64,000 nt of DNA from Saccharomyces uvarum (Eukaryota; Ascomycota; Saccharomycetes; Saccharomycetales; Saccharomycetaceae): NCBI GenBank assembly GCA_947243795.1, contig OX365931.1, forward strand, positions 496,001 to 560,000. The letters run 5' to 3'. The translations under genes were made by a program, and so were the position numbers. Positions 49,432-59,747 of this stretch are shown here, piece by piece; within the stretch, counting starts at the first letter, position 1, and each line of letters begins with the position of its first letter. Below the pieces are notes generated by a model. It saw only the letters and a list, made by a program, of their open reading frames with translations. It had not been told where the DNA came from and did no database searches.

Positions 49432-50541
49432 TATGTTTATTTAGCGGAGGTATGTGGTTATGCAATAGCAGATTATTGATACTTACTGTTCCTCCAAAGA
49501 GAAAAGAGAACAAGAAAATCCAAAACAGTACGGGTCTAAAAGAACAGAACAAGGCACTATTTATATATCAATGGTGGACAATGCAAAAATGTACCTTGAA
49601 ATTGTTGGAGACACATTCACCCTTGAAGTAACGATTTTTTTTTTTTTTTTTTTTTTTCGATGGAAATAACTCGAAGAGTCGGAGAGAGAAAAGTGTGAAT
49701 TAAGACACAATGGCGGAAGAACAAATTGTTTCCACCACAATACATTAAAAGAAGGAAGGCCAACCCACTGCAATTGACTACATTATAACTCAAAATCACA
49801 GGCACAATGCTCAACGGATGGAGATCGGAAAAACGGAAAAGGGACCTCCCGAAGGCATCCCTGTTCATAATTAAGGTTATGATCCTAAAGAGGGTTTTAA
49901 TCAGAGCATCTGATGCTTTTTGGGAATACAAATTACCCAATGGGGTCATTACTCCAACTTGTTGGACACTATTCGTTGAGTATTGGCTGCTTGGGTTTTT
50001 AAAGTCCTGCTCTCGCTCTGCGGCGCCGCGAGTGCAGAGACATATTGTTTCAATGGATCGCAAGCCAAGACAATAATTTCGCCGCGGCGATGTGTCTTCC
50101 GTGTGCTGCAAGTCATAATACCAAGAGAAAGGAAGAGACTTTTACTAATCATTTCTTTCTTTTTTTTTTCCGTCTGGCCATTCCATTTAGCTGCCCTGCG
50201 GGTGGTATAACAAAGGGGTAGTATGATATAGTATGGGCGGGGGGACAGACGCTGGGAGTCGGATACAGCAGGGACGGTTTTGGGAGCCATAAGAACCTCC
50301 TTCCCCCCTTTCCGTATATGGGAGGAGTGGGGATGGATCGAAAAACTAAAAACACAATAACGAAATTGTACGGATGCGTATGTTACAGGTCATTAATGGA
50401 TGTATGTAAATATAGAATTACAGAAATGCGTAAGGTAGTTAGTTAGGGGAGCAAACAACAAATAGTGCGGAGTAGTATCATCATCGTCCCGTCAATCGGC
50501 GATAACGAATAGTGTCCGGACTTGAGTGATGTAAATGAAAT
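49432..50541. other. Intergenic: TIP1 promoter and BAP2 3' end (1.1 kb)
   Basis: It includes a 23-base T run at 49635-49657, a typical nucleosome-excluding element in the TIP1 promoter. An ATG-initiated 89-codon frame (49807-50076) is unrecognised and not supported. Confidence 0.5.
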
Positions 50542-52371
50542 TCAACACCAGAAATGGTAAGCCTTTTTCATCAGCGACATATCCTTTTTTCTTTCTTTAT
50601 TTTCCAAGTCTTCTTGTCTCATCAGCTCTGGATCGTAAACATGTCTGTGGAAGTCTAGATCGATCTTGTCGAGGGGATTCAAAAAGGTGAAGTCGCGGTT
50701 GTAGATCATATACCCGAGGTAGAAAGCTAGCCAAATTGGAAAAGCCAGATAGCTCTGAAAAAAGGATTCCACACTACATTTACCACCATTATTCAGGGGA
50801 GCCAAAGCCACCCAGAATTGAGCAATGAACACCAAGATGTTGAAGAAGACTCCGTATACGGAACCCCAGACACCGGTTGTAGCTTTATATCCTAACTCAT
50901 CTAGAGATCTTCCTTGTTTCTTCATTGCTTGTCTAAAACGTAAATGGGATAACATGATGGAAGTCCAGGTGAATAGTTCACTCAAACCTGCGATGGCTGC
51001 TAGCCATGTAAACACGACCTCTTCCTTGGATGAGGCTGCAACAAACCCTATGACACCGAAAACGCTACACACAATTAGAGCTATTAATGGTCTACCCTCT
51101 CTGTCGATGTAATCTAAACATTTGGGTCCGTAACCTTGCTGGGCCAAAGAGCACATCAATCTTGGGCCCGCATATAGGGAGGAGTTTGCAACGGAGATAA
51201 CAGATATCAAAATAACAGCATTGATGATATGTGGAACCACTTTGACACCATGGATCGAGGCTGCTAACACATAAGGAGATGCGTGTGTAGCGGACCCACC
51301 AGAACCCATCAATTGATCGTCATTATATGGAACGTTGAACCCAATTAAAATCATAGTTAATAGGTAGATAACGAGGATACGATATATACTTCTCTTAGCA
51401 GCCACAGGGGTTGACTTTCTTGGATTCGCCTGCTCTTGAACACTTAATGCAAACAACTCCATACCGCCAAAGGAAAAATAAGCGGTAACTAAAATGTAGC
51501 AAACGTTTTTGAACCTGCCAGCCGAAGTGTCACTGGCAAAAGCACCTGGATTGCGCCAATATGTGCCACCAATATAACCATCGTTTCCGGCACCACCACA
51601 GTTAATGACAATGGAAAGTATGATGAAGCCCGCTATCATTAAAATTTTACAGCAGTTGAAGATAAACTCTGTCTCACCATAACCTTTCACACCAAAGAAA
51701 TGAACGAAAAGCAAGAAAACAAAGAAGATAAGAATGAAAATATCGGGATTTATCTTATCATTCCAAAATTTAACAGTCATGGCTCCGGTGATCAACTCTA
51801 GGGGTAAAACAGTTAGCCATTGGATACAGTAAACCCATACTGTAGCAAATCCAAACGGCTTGGAGATGAATATGGAGGAGTATGCGTTATAATTTGCTGG
51901 TAAAGTCGGATAAGTGACAGCCATTTCACCAGCAGCTTGAATCATGAAATATGTGACAAACGAAACCAAGACATAACCGATAACCAATGCGGCGGGCCCA
52001 CCGTAATGAAGACCCTTAGCATTGGCAACCAAAAGACCCGTACCGATACCTGTCCCGAGAGACATCATGACGACGTGACGGGATTTCATGGATTTTTTCA
52101 ACTTGGAGTCCGACGTGAAGGAATTAACATCACCTTCTAAATCTGACGTGTTCTCATTTATTTGCTTCGTGTGTGTAGTGCTACCTTCTGCCCTTTTGAA
52201 TGAGTCCACGAATCTATGTATAAGTTTGTTGTTCCGGGTTGGTTGTCCAGAATAACTTTTTTCACTTGACGATGACTGGAAGTTATTCACAGCACTAATG
52301 GAGCGTACGGAAATGGAATCTGGCGAACCCTCTTTCTTACTAGAAGATCCAAAGTCTTCTGATAATGGCAT
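50542..52371 (-). CDS. BAP2: Bap2, high-affinity branched-chain amino-acid permease
   Basis: The 609-residue protein is a yeast amino-acid transporter (YAT/AAP, APC superfamily) with 12 predicted membrane segments after a cytoplasmic N-terminus of about 95 residues. Family sequences include [20 protein letters not shown] in segment 1 and [20 protein letters not shown], followed by [13 protein letters not shown]. The C-terminus ends KKAYHFWC with the terminal Phe-Trp-Cys motif that is palmitoylated in this family. It imports Leu, Ile and Val at the plasma membrane. It is followed upstream by its tandem paralog TAT1, as YBR068C/YBR069C are. The promoter carries a perfect Leu3 site. Confidence 0.95.
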   Translation of the reverse strand: MPLSEDFGSSSKKEGSPDSISVRSISAVNNFQSSSSEKSYSGQPTRNNKLIHRFVDSFKRAEGSTTHTKQINENTSDLEGDVNSFTSDSKLKKSMKSRHVVMMSLGTGIGTGLLVANAKGLHYGGPAALVIGYVLVSFVTYFMIQAAGEMAVTYPTLPANYNAYSSIFISKPFGFATVWVYCIQWLTVLPLELITGAMTVKFWNDKINPDIFILIFFVFLLFVHFFGVKGYGETEFIFNCCKILMIAGFIILSIVINCGGAGNDGYIGGTYWRNPGAFASDTSAGRFKNVCYILVTAYFSFGGMELFALSVQEQANPRKSTPVAAKRSIYRILVIYLLTMILIGFNVPYNDDQLMGSGGSATHASPYVLAASIHGVKVVPHIINAVILISVISVANSSLYAGPRLMCSLAQQGYGPKCLDYIDREGRPLIALIVCSVFGVIGFVAASSKEEVVFTWLAAIAGLSELFTWTSIMLSHLRFRQAMKKQGRSLDELGYKATTGVWGSVYGVFFNILVFIAQFWVALAPLNNGGKCSVESFFQSYLAFPIWLAFYLGYMIYNRDFTFLNPLDKIDLDFHRHVYDPELMRQEDLENKERKKDMSLMKKAYHFWC

Positions 52372-53184
52372 TTGAAATATAAATTTTACTATTCTTTCAA
52401 TTGGTAAAGATCTCTAAAAATGAACCGTTTTACCATTATCCAAAATATGCTTTTTCATCAAACAAAACACAAGCCAAACTAAAAATAGTGTATATATATA
52501 AGAGATATTGGGGCCTTCACCCTGGTTTTTTTTTCTTTTTCTCATCGAAGAGTCATTTTCCAGCAGTTATGGTCTTCTTTTCAGTTTTGAGCTCATCGCA
52601 TAATAACCATTACCGGCGAAGAAAGATGTGTCTTCGCTACGGACGCACCCGCCGGCAAAGGCCCTTCTTGGTGGTCTTTCTGCGGGGAACTAACTATAAC
52701 AGCCCAGCGTCCACATTTCGTGGGCCCGGTTCCGGACCTACTCAGTATAAGCCATAGCAGAAGGGATACGATGCGGCGCACGGCAGTGTCAATTCATAGA
52801 TCGAAAAAGGGCCTTTCGCCGCAGCCGAGGCGCGGCATGGTTTTTCTGTCATTTCTACGCCGTGCCGTCGTTTCTTTTCTTGGCGGAACTGGCCCGTTTC
52901 TTTTTCGGCGGGTTAACTTGCCGTAAGGCTCTTTGACATATATCAGATGAGTAAGCAATCACTCACGTAAAACTCTACATTGAAGGTGGATCTGAAACAC
53001 GTGTGCAACGCATTTTGGTCTAGCACGACTATGCAAGAGAAAGTTGACCAAGTACGCGTAGAAGTTTAGTTATATTATGCAAATTGCTCTTTCCGGCTAT
53101 ATTGTAGTTATTATATGAAAAAAAACTAAGTATATTATTGTACGGGAGGGCAGTGAACGTCGGGTGAAGCGGAAGAGAACGAGC
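52372..53184. promoter_or_regulatory. BAP2 promoter and TAT1 3' end
   Basis: This 813 bp region has a GC-rich core (about 52610-52925). It contains a perfect Leu3 site and several CGGC/GCCG half-sites (near 52810-52915) that fit the Stp1/Stp2 amino-acid sensing element. A T tract and TATATATA at about 52490-52540 lie closer to the BAP2 start. The layout agrees with SPS-sensor (Ssy1-Ptr3-Ssy5) and Leu3 control of BAP2 known in S. cerevisiae. Confidence 0.6.
52726..52735 (-). promoter_or_regulatory. Leu3 binding site of BAP2
   Basis: CCGGTTCCGG is a perfect match to the Leu3 consensus CCGGNNCCGG. It lies 355 bp upstream of BAP2. Leu3 responds to alpha-isopropylmalate and is a known BAP2 regulator in S. 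cerevisiae. Confidence 0.75.
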
Positions 53185-55041
53185 TTAACACCAGAAGTTG
53201 GCCATTCTCTTGAAAAAGTTCCTTGAACCTGAGCCATTCAGGTTTTCCGATGACTCTGAAGTTTCATATTCTTTAAGATCATCGGCTTCAATCTTGTTAG
53301 TCCCTATGAGCGTTGGTGGGACGTATATGGTTCTGTGTGAATCCAAATCGATTTTTTCGGCTGGAATCCAAAACCTGCACGATTTGGTGTACATCTTGTG
53401 CCCAAAATAGGCAAACAAGACAATAGGCATTGCCAAATAATTCTGGAAAAAAACTGTAGCATCCAATTTCCCATGTTTGTTAACGGGTGCGATGGCGACC
53501 CAAAACTGGCAAACTAGGAAAAACAACGCAATCGCAACCGCAAGCCAAGACCCCCAATAGCCTGTTTGTGCTTTGTATCCCACCTCGTCCATTGAACGGC
53601 CTTGCTTGGCCATGGCGTCTCTGAATCTGATATGTGACAAGGACATCGACATCCAAATAAACAATTGGGAAAGACTGGAAATGGCTAATAGCCATGTGAA
53701 AACCTGTTCTTCAGCATCACTCGTGGCAACAAACCCGATGCACCCAAAGACAATAGAAACAAGAAAACAAAGCAAAGGTCTGCCGTTTCTATCAACATAC
53801 GCCAAGCATTTAGGTAAAAATCCTTGTTCTGCCAACGATAGTAGTAACCTTGGTGCAGAATATAACGAAGAGTTAGCCACAGAGATAACAGAGATCAAAA
53901 TCACAGCATTGATGAAGTGAGGTACGACTTTGACACCGTGAGACGCAACAGCAATGACAAATGGAGATGCATGTGACCCGGAAGAGCTGCCAGAGCCTAA
54001 TAATTCGTCACTGTTGTATGGAACCAGGAAGCAAATCAAAATGGTTGTCAACATGTAAATCAACACGATACGATACACAACTTTTTTGCACGCATTTGGA
54101 ATGGATTTTGTTGGGTTTTCTTGCTCGGCTGCTGATAGAAGTAGGACTTCGATACCACCGTAACTGAAGGCGGCATAACAAAAAACGGTACAGACACCTT
54201 TGAAACCGTGAGCAAATGGACCAGGATTGTGCCAGTATTTAGTACCGATAAATTTCCTATCGCCTGCACCACCGCAATTGATGACAATGGCCAGGATCAC
54301 GAATCCGATTACCATCAGGATTTTACAGATATTGAAGATGAATTCAGCTTCGGCATAGCCTTTGGACCCAAACAAGTTGATAATGATGACAAAAATGAAA
54401 ACCACGGCAACAAAGATGTCTGCGTTCACGTTGGTCCAGTATTTGATAGTCATCGCTGCCGTGACCAACTGCAAAGGCAGAACGGTCAACCATTGGATGG
54501 TATAAACCACGGAAACGGCAAACCCCAATGAAGGGTCGACTAAAATGGAAGAGTACCTGGTGTAATTACCGGTTAACCCGGCATAACAAAGACCCAGTTC
54601 ACCGGCGGCTTGGATGATACAGTAAAGCATAATAGAGGCGATACCATAACCAAGCACCAACCCGGCTGGTCCCGCCGTCCCGAGTACTTGGCCATTCCCG
54701 ACCAGCAGCCCCGTACCGATACCGGTACCAAGACTGATCATGATCAAATGGCGTGATTTGATGGACCTCGTCAGGTTGTTCATTTCTTGTGACTCTAGTT
54801 CAGAATTCTGGTCCGGTGGCAGCTGTCTTTTGAATGAGTCGAAGAATTTTTTGCATTCGTTTTGTAGTTTGAATTCCCCCCTCGTCCCTTGGGGCTTCGC
54901 TTGCTGTTCCGATCCTTCATCTTGGTTTTCAGTCACTGTGAAGTCCTTCTTCTCCTTTTCGGCGTGCCCTCTCTCATGCAGACCATGTGTATATGGAGCT
55001 GGATTGGCCTCGTCGACAAAGAGACTGTCGCTGTCGTTCAT
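53185..55041 (-). CDS. TAT1: Tat1, amino-acid permease for Val, Leu, Ile, Tyr and Trp
   Basis: A 618-residue YAT-family permease with 12 predicted membrane segments and the signature [20 protein letters not shown] at segment 1 (about residues 96-115). It shares the AAFSYGGIEVLLLSAAEQEN block with Bap2 and ends FKRMANFWC. The N-terminal tail is charged (EKEKKDFTVTENQDEGSEQQ) and provides ubiquitin-acceptor Lys residues. It lies directly upstream of BAP2 in the same direction; sequence places it with Tat1 rather than Bap2/Bap3. It matches YBR069C in place and length. Confidence 0.95.
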   Translation of the reverse strand: MNDSDSLFVDEANPAPYTHGLHERGHAEKEKKDFTVTENQDEGSEQQAKPQGTRGEFKLQNECKKFFDSFKRQLPPDQNSELESQEMNNLTRSIKSRHLIMISLGTGIGTGLLVGNGQVLGTAGPAGLVLGYGIASIMLYCIIQAAGELGLCYAGLTGNYTRYSSILVDPSLGFAVSVVYTIQWLTVLPLQLVTAAMTIKYWTNVNADIFVAVVFIFVIIINLFGSKGYAEAEFIFNICKILMVIGFVILAIVINCGGAGDRKFIGTKYWHNPGPFAHGFKGVCTVFCYAAFSYGGIEVLLLSAAEQENPTKSIPNACKKVVYRIVLIYMLTTILICFLVPYNSDELLGSGSSSGSHASPFVIAVASHGVKVVPHFINAVILISVISVANSSLYSAPRLLLSLAEQGFLPKCLAYVDRNGRPLLCFLVSIVFGCIGFVATSDAEEQVFTWLLAISSLSQLFIWMSMSLSHIRFRDAMAKQGRSMDEVGYKAQTGYWGSWLAVAIALFFLVCQFWVAIAPVNKHGKLDATVFFQNYLAMPIVLFAYFGHKMYTKSCRFWIPAEKIDLDSHRTIYVPPTLIGTNKIEADDLKEYETSESSENLNGSGSRNFFKRMANFWC

Positions 55042-55810
55042 TTCACTTCGTCCTGTCGAAAAACTATGTTATGTAGCTACGGTTGCAAAAGATACGATAA
55101 AATAGGCACAAGTTATATGTAACTGGGTTCAGCTTTTTCTTGTTTTCTTTTTTTGTCCAGGCAGAAATAAGAAAGAAGAGATGACACAAAGAGCGAAGTA
55201 CTTCAAAAAAGCATCTTATATGCTTTTTCCAACACGACCCTGTCAAAACATGTAAGAATGAAGTGACCCTCTCGAAAAGGTTCAAACGTCCAACGCTTCT
55301 CAGCCTGAGAATACATGGAGAAAAAAATTTTTTTTCTTCATATCTAGCGATGCAGAAGACTTAAAAAAGTGCCTTGCCCAGAGAGAGTAAATAGAGCCTA
55401 GCCTATTCCTCATCGCATGTTCGGCATGAACTGCAATTTATGCATTTTTTGGCCGTGCGCGGGCGGGGGAGCGGGTGCGCCTTGCCTTGCCCAGCCGCAC
55501 TGCACTGCACTGCGCTGCAAAGTGATTAATCGTCCTCGAGCTGGTGCCGTTATGAGCCGAGCGGTACGCTCTGCAATTGAAGGGCATTGACACACGGTTA
55601 TATGCTGTACATGGGTGGGGCGGGGTAGCATGCTGTTTCAAGTTTGGTTTTTTCCGTTGGATTGCTCTGAAGAGAGAATACGGAGCTTTTGGTTACGTTT
55701 TGTGGTGCAATTCTAAGAACCTCCACTGCATGGAAACGGCTCGCGCGCTCATGTAAGACGCCAAACTCGGTGAAGTATTATGGTCTTACGTAGTATACGT
55801 AGTAGTCTAT
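55042..55810. other. Intergenic: TAT1 promoter and ALG14 3' end
   Basis: About 770 bp with a GC-rich island near 55450-55525 (CGGGCGGGGGAGCGGG). T/A tracts near 55130-55330 lie closer to the TAT1 start. The GC-rich block is a candidate activator-binding region but I assign no factor. Confidence 0.5.
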
Positions 55811-56524
55811 TTAAACGAGTATGCCAAACCACTTGGATCTGGGTAAGCAGTTGTCTCTTAATTCTTGCCATTGGACGACGAACTCGTCCACCACCCAGTA
55901 CAGTATCTTCCCCGTCAGGCTAGGGGTGTTGATTCTTGCCAACGACTCCACGTAGACGATGTGGGAAGAATCCAAGAAAAGCAGGACGAGTTCCATGATT
56001 TTCAGCCAAAGGGTGATGATGCAGCACGTTCCGGGCCCGTTCAACAAGAAGAGGTGCGGAGAGCCACACATGGAAAGCCTGATTCTAACCACATGCACAA
56101 GAGACTGGACCAACGTGCCTATGATAGTCTTGACACTTTGCAAAAGTGTCGCCTTAACTTCTCGCGCCTTCATGAACTCATAGTATTGCACTTGACAGCG
56201 AGGGAAATCCTGCAGAAGGCTGCAAAATTTCTGCCTGGAGGCCTGATCAGAGTAACCTACGTATATAATTGACTCATTTAGCAAAAGATCTTTGTAATTC
56301 TGTAAAAGACGAAGCATTTCGCCCGTATGGCCTCCGGACCCCAAAAATACGAAGATCTTGAGCCGCTTCTTTGATGACTTCTGCGTCCTCAACACACTAG
56401 CCTCATCTCGTGTATCTTTTCTTACCTTTGTTTGGGTGTGGAAAAGAGGCAGGATCGTCACTAGCCTAACGACATATACAGCCGTTACAATCAGTACCAA
56501 TGACGCCAGGTAGGCCGTGTTCAT
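55811..56524 (-). CDS. ALG14: Alg14, membrane anchor subunit of UDP-GlcNAc transferase
   Basis: A 237-residue ER membrane protein that recruits Alg13 to form the enzyme adding the second GlcNAc to dolichol-PP-GlcNAc in N-glycan synthesis. The N-terminal membrane segment is YLASLVLIVTAVYVVRLVTI. The donor-site loop FVFLGSGGHTGEMLRLL lies near residue 60, and CGSPHLFLLNGPGTCCIITL and VYVESLARINTPSLTGKILY are family sequences. The start chosen is the ATG at 56524 (MNTAYLASL), giving the family length. Another ATG nine codons upstream (56551) is in frame and could extend the protein. Confidence 0.95.
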   Translation of the reverse strand: MNTAYLASLVLIVTAVYVVRLVTILPLFHTQTKVRKDTRDEASVLRTQKSSKKRLKIFVFLGSGGHTGEMLRLLQNYKDLLLNESIIYVGYSDQASRQKFCSLLQDFPRCQVQYYEFMKAREVKATLLQSVKTIIGTLVQSLVHVVRIRLSMCGSPHLFLLNGPGTCCIITLWLKIMELVLLFLDSSHIVYVESLARINTPSLTGKILYWVVDEFVVQWQELRDNCLPRSKWFGILV

Positions 56525-56969
56525 ATTATATGCGCTTTCGACTTCCAACATTTACTATTCTCTAAACCGCTTGATGCAGTTGTCCTCCAGGATAAAACCG
56601 GCCCTCGTTAAAACACTTTTCTCCAATGTCCAACACGTAAAACGGGAAACACGAAATTATGAACTTTCGCGTAAGGGGCGGAATTCCTTTGTGCGCGTAA
56701 TTAAAAAATAAAGTACAGCAGTAAAGGTTGGAGCAGAGACAACAGCCAGCAGTGGAACGTGTCCGGATTCAGCAGTAGGAATACTAATAGAATTTGTGAT
56801 TTTCGCGGTAGCTGGTCCTTGTCTTTGCCATATATTACATTGCTATAAAGAGGTTTGAATATTACGTTTGGTTCATAATTTAAATTAGGGTACAAGCATT
56901 AACCAAGCAGTATACGACGACAGAGAGTTTACCGGTATATATTCCAGTAACACAACAAGAAAAATAATA
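56525..56969. promoter_or_regulatory. Divergent promoter of ALG14 and the YBR071W-like gene
   Basis: About 445 bp, AT-rich on the right side. No specific factor site is recognised with confidence. Confidence 0.5.
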
Positions 56970-57605
56970 ATGCTTAGACGCTCCAAGAATTCTAGTTCAA
57001 ACTCGCACACGGATGCTAAGAAAAGACAGTCTATGTTTCTAGGATCCAGAAATTCGGTGATGTCATTGTCTAGCGAGCTTGATCAGGGACACTCTAAGAC
57101 AAAGCAGAAATCGCAAGAGGGCTCCTGCTCCTCTTCGTCTTCTACTGCACATAAGAAAGCCACGTCCAGCCGGTCAAAGTTGAAAAGAAGCAGTCTCTTG
57201 CTGGATGAAACACTACTAAAGGACTACCATTCGGCCATAAAACACATGCAGGTAAACGCTCCCAAAGAGGAGAAGCTGCTGCTGGTTCCGTCCCCAACGC
57301 AGTCGACGAGAAGCGAATCAGACACCAGTCTCTCTTCCAGTAAGAGTTCGATCTCTTCCATCTTCTCCCAGGATAAGGACTATTCCATTCACGACTTGTT
57401 ATATGAAGAAATCGAGGAAATGGATAAAACAGCCAACGGCCCCAAAATTAACGACACAATAGCAATAGACGAATCTAAAGCGCTTTTCGTCTTCTGCGCA
57501 AACGAGTCCTCTTTGAAGCTACCATATACTGAAACACTGCAGGAACTTAATCTGGACACGCCTGTCACGGGCCCTGATAGAAGAACATCGCTAAATTTCT
57601 TTTAA
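56970..57605 (+). CDS. Ser-rich cytoplasmic protein of unknown function (YBR071W-like)
   Basis: A 211-residue, mostly disordered, Ser/Lys-rich protein starting MLRRSKNSSSNSHTDAKKRQ. It has several basic-Ser motifs (RSSLLLDE, RRTSLNFF) that look like kinase sites. The C-terminal block NESSLKLPYTETLQELNLDT appears conserved. There is no membrane segment or known domain. S. cerevisiae YBR071W has the same length and place; it is a cell-cycle or stress-regulated protein without known function. Confidence 0.87.
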   Translation: MLRRSKNSSSNSHTDAKKRQSMFLGSRNSVMSLSSELDQGHSKTKQKSQEGSCSSSSSTAHKKATSSRSKLKRSSLLLDETLLKDYHSAIKHMQVNAPKEEKLLLVPSPTQSTRSESDTSLSSSKSSISSIFSQDKDYSIHDLLYEEIEEMDKTANGPKINDTIAIDESKALFVFCANESSLKLPYTETLQELNLDTPVTGPDRRTSLNFF

Positions 57606-58571
57606 TATAAACACAAGACACTTGATCATCATTTGATTCCGCATCGATAAAAACCATCGCATTACATGAGAATGCACTAATCTCACTTTTTTTTTTTTTT
57701 TTTTTCTAGAACCTTCTTTACGTGATCCTTATTTGGATCCGGTAATACGACCCGTTCACCTCCGTTTCAATATTCTACACAACTATTATTTATTTTTTAC
57801 TACATACACGAACACCACTCCTAGCTTAATTTAATTGGATTTTTAACTTTTTTTTCTGCATTTAACAACTTAACTCCTTGAAAGCAGGACTAGACTCTTC
57901 CAAGTGCTTTAAGGGGCATTCCAAAAAATAACGCGGCCACCGCAGTAGCTTCCAACGCACAACACTGAACTGTCCATTACCGTAAGCCACAATTTTCCCA
58001 CCTGGTTCTTGGCAATGTGGCTCGAATGATCTGGAGCATGTGTCTTCATTTGGTAACCATTGAGATGCCAACTATGCACAACTGCCGCTGTAGAAGTACC
58101 CCTAAAGGACTTTGCCCATCAAGGGTGCATCGTTAGATCGGACTGGTAACTGTTCTTTCCAGAGAATTGGTAGCCGAAAGATGTGTCTTTCCTAGCGATC
58201 AAAGCCTCTCACTTTCTAGAAAATCGATGGGTTATTCCCTCCCCCTTATGAAGCCACAAGTATAGGGTACTGCTAACAGTAAAGGAATACTAAATAGCGT
58301 ATTCTAAACACAAAAATAAGCAATGTGTGAGTTCTAGAATGCTCTAGGGAGTTGGATGTGTTCTCAAGCAGCGTTTGAAAAAGGAGCACCCCATTTCCAC
58401 CATTACAAACATATAAATAGGACTTGCATTAGAACAGAAAACGGATTCTAGTTCTTCCAAGTTCTCTTCTATTCCCTTTTTGCTGTTAGCAAATCATCGG
58501 TTAAAATATATAATAGAATATATTCAATCTCTTCAAACAACAAAATAAGCAAACAAAAACAACAAAATAAC
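57606..58571. promoter_or_regulatory. HSP26 promoter region (966 bp) with HSE and STRE motifs
   Basis: Heat-shock elements are at 57704-57716 (TTCTAGAACCTTC, three units), 58214-58221 and 58332-58339 (both TTCTAGAA). Stress elements CCCCT are at 58099-58103 and 58242-58246. A TATA box (TATAAAT) is at 58412-58418, about 155 bp before the start codon. A T run at about 57688-57703 precedes the first HSE. The leader before ATG is A-rich, as in highly translated yeast mRNAs. A minus-strand frame at 57862-58071 lacks an ATG. Confidence 0.7.
57704..57716. promoter_or_regulatory. Three-unit heat-shock element far upstream of HSP26
   Basis: TTCTAGAACCTTC is a perfect TTCnnGAAnnTTC array, the minimal strong Hsf1 site. 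It lies about 855 bp upstream of HSP26 and 100 bp beyond the stop of the YBR071W-like gene. Confidence 0.6.
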
Positions 58572-59213
58572 ATGTCATTCAACAGTCCATTTTTCGATTT
58601 CTTTGACAACATCAACAGCGAAGTCGATGCCTTTAACAGATTGTTAGGTGAAGGCGGATTGAGAGGCTATGCGCCGAGACGCCAATTAACAACTGCCCCT
58701 GGTAAGGATTCTACAGGTAAGGAAGTTGCTAGACCAAATAATGGTGGTGCTCTTTATGATCCAAGAGATGACACATTGGATGATTGGTTTGACAATGATT
58801 TGTCCCTGTTGCCATCTAGCCTCAGTTTCCCCAGAAGTGTTGCTGTTCCAGTTGATATCTTGGATCACGATAACAATTACGAGTTGAAGGTTGTGGTTCC
58901 TGGTGTCAAGAGCAAGAAGGACATCGATATCGAATACCACCAAAACAAAAACCAAATTTTGGTTTCTGGTGAAATCCCATCTTCTTTGAATGAAGAAAGT
59001 AAGGACAAGGTCAAGGTTAAGGAGAGCAACTCTGGTAAATTCAAGAGAGTTATCACTTTACCAGAGTACCCAGGTGTCGATGCTGACAACATTAAAGCAG
59101 ACTATGCAAGCGGTGTGTTGACTTTGACTGTTCCAAAATTGAAGCCTAAAAAGGATGGTAAAAACCACGTCAAGAAGATTGAAGTTTCGTCTCAAGAATC
59201 ATGGGGTAATTGA
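58572..59213 (+). CDS. HSP26: Hsp26, small heat-shock protein chaperone
   Basis: A 213-residue alpha-crystallin-type chaperone that forms large oligomers and binds unfolding proteins, activated by heat. The N-terminus MSFNSPFFDFFDNINSEVDA and middle region act as thermosensor. The alpha-crystallin domain starts near residue 95 (VAVPVDILDHDNNYELKVVV) and ends near ADYASGVLTLTVPKLKPK. The C-terminal extension carries the IxV-type anchor KKIEVSSQESWGN. Codon bias is strong. It matches YBR072W. Confidence 0.97.
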   Translation: MSFNSPFFDFFDNINSEVDAFNRLLGEGGLRGYAPRRQLTTAPGKDSTGKEVARPNNGGALYDPRDDTLDDWFDNDLSLLPSSLSFPRSVAVPVDILDHDNNYELKVVVPGVKSKKDIDIEYHQNKNQILVSGEIPSSLNEESKDKVKVKESNSGKFKRVITLPEYPGVDADNIKADYASGVLTLTVPKLKPKKDGKNHVKKIEVSSQESWGN

Positions 59214-59747
59214 AATTGCTCGAGGTTCCACGTAACTTCTCCTTAAAAAATATAGCCACATGTCTCTAAGTTTGACGTATTTGACAAGCAAAATACATAC
59301 ATGCTGCAAACAGAATTTTAGGTATATAGGCCTACAATAGGGAGTTAATTTAGATATATATGAGTTTATGAATAAAAAATAACTAAGAGTTGAATTTAGG
59401 TTTTAGAGAGGCAGCACTGATAGGGTGGTGTTTCTGATGGTGCGGGTTTTCTGTGGTCTCTCGATACCTTCAGTTTCGTTTTTTTGGGGCGCAAATTGCA
59501 ACGAGAAACACGTACCGAATGGCTTGTCTTGCGTAAATTATTAAAGAAATATTTATATTCTGGGTCACGTTAATTTTTGCATCAAAAAAACGCGAAGAAA
59601 TGGAAAACTACTATAAATAAACAATTAGAATCGAAGTTTTTAAACAGACGGGCAGTGAAATAATTTGAAAATAGGAAGAGAGAAGAATTTTCAGTAGGCG
59701 TAGAGTAACCTTTATATTACACGGTGGTTCATCTTGGTAATCTTCAA
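59214..59747. other. Intergenic: HSP26 terminator and RDH54 promoter
   Basis: About 530 bp, AT-rich. S. cerevisiae lists a tiny ORF YBR072C-A in this neighbourhood; I could not identify a counterpart. Confidence 0.5.

Noticed and set aside
49807-50076. 89-codon frame between TIP1 and BAP2
   Set aside because: ATG-initiated but unrecognised, with no supporting context. It is within the expected range of chance frames in a 1.1 kb intergenic stretch.
57862-58071. 69-codon minus-strand frame in the HSP26 promoter
   Set aside because: It begins at TTG with a stop directly upstream and has no internal ATG. It overlaps the stress-element region. I could not match it to YBR072C-A.
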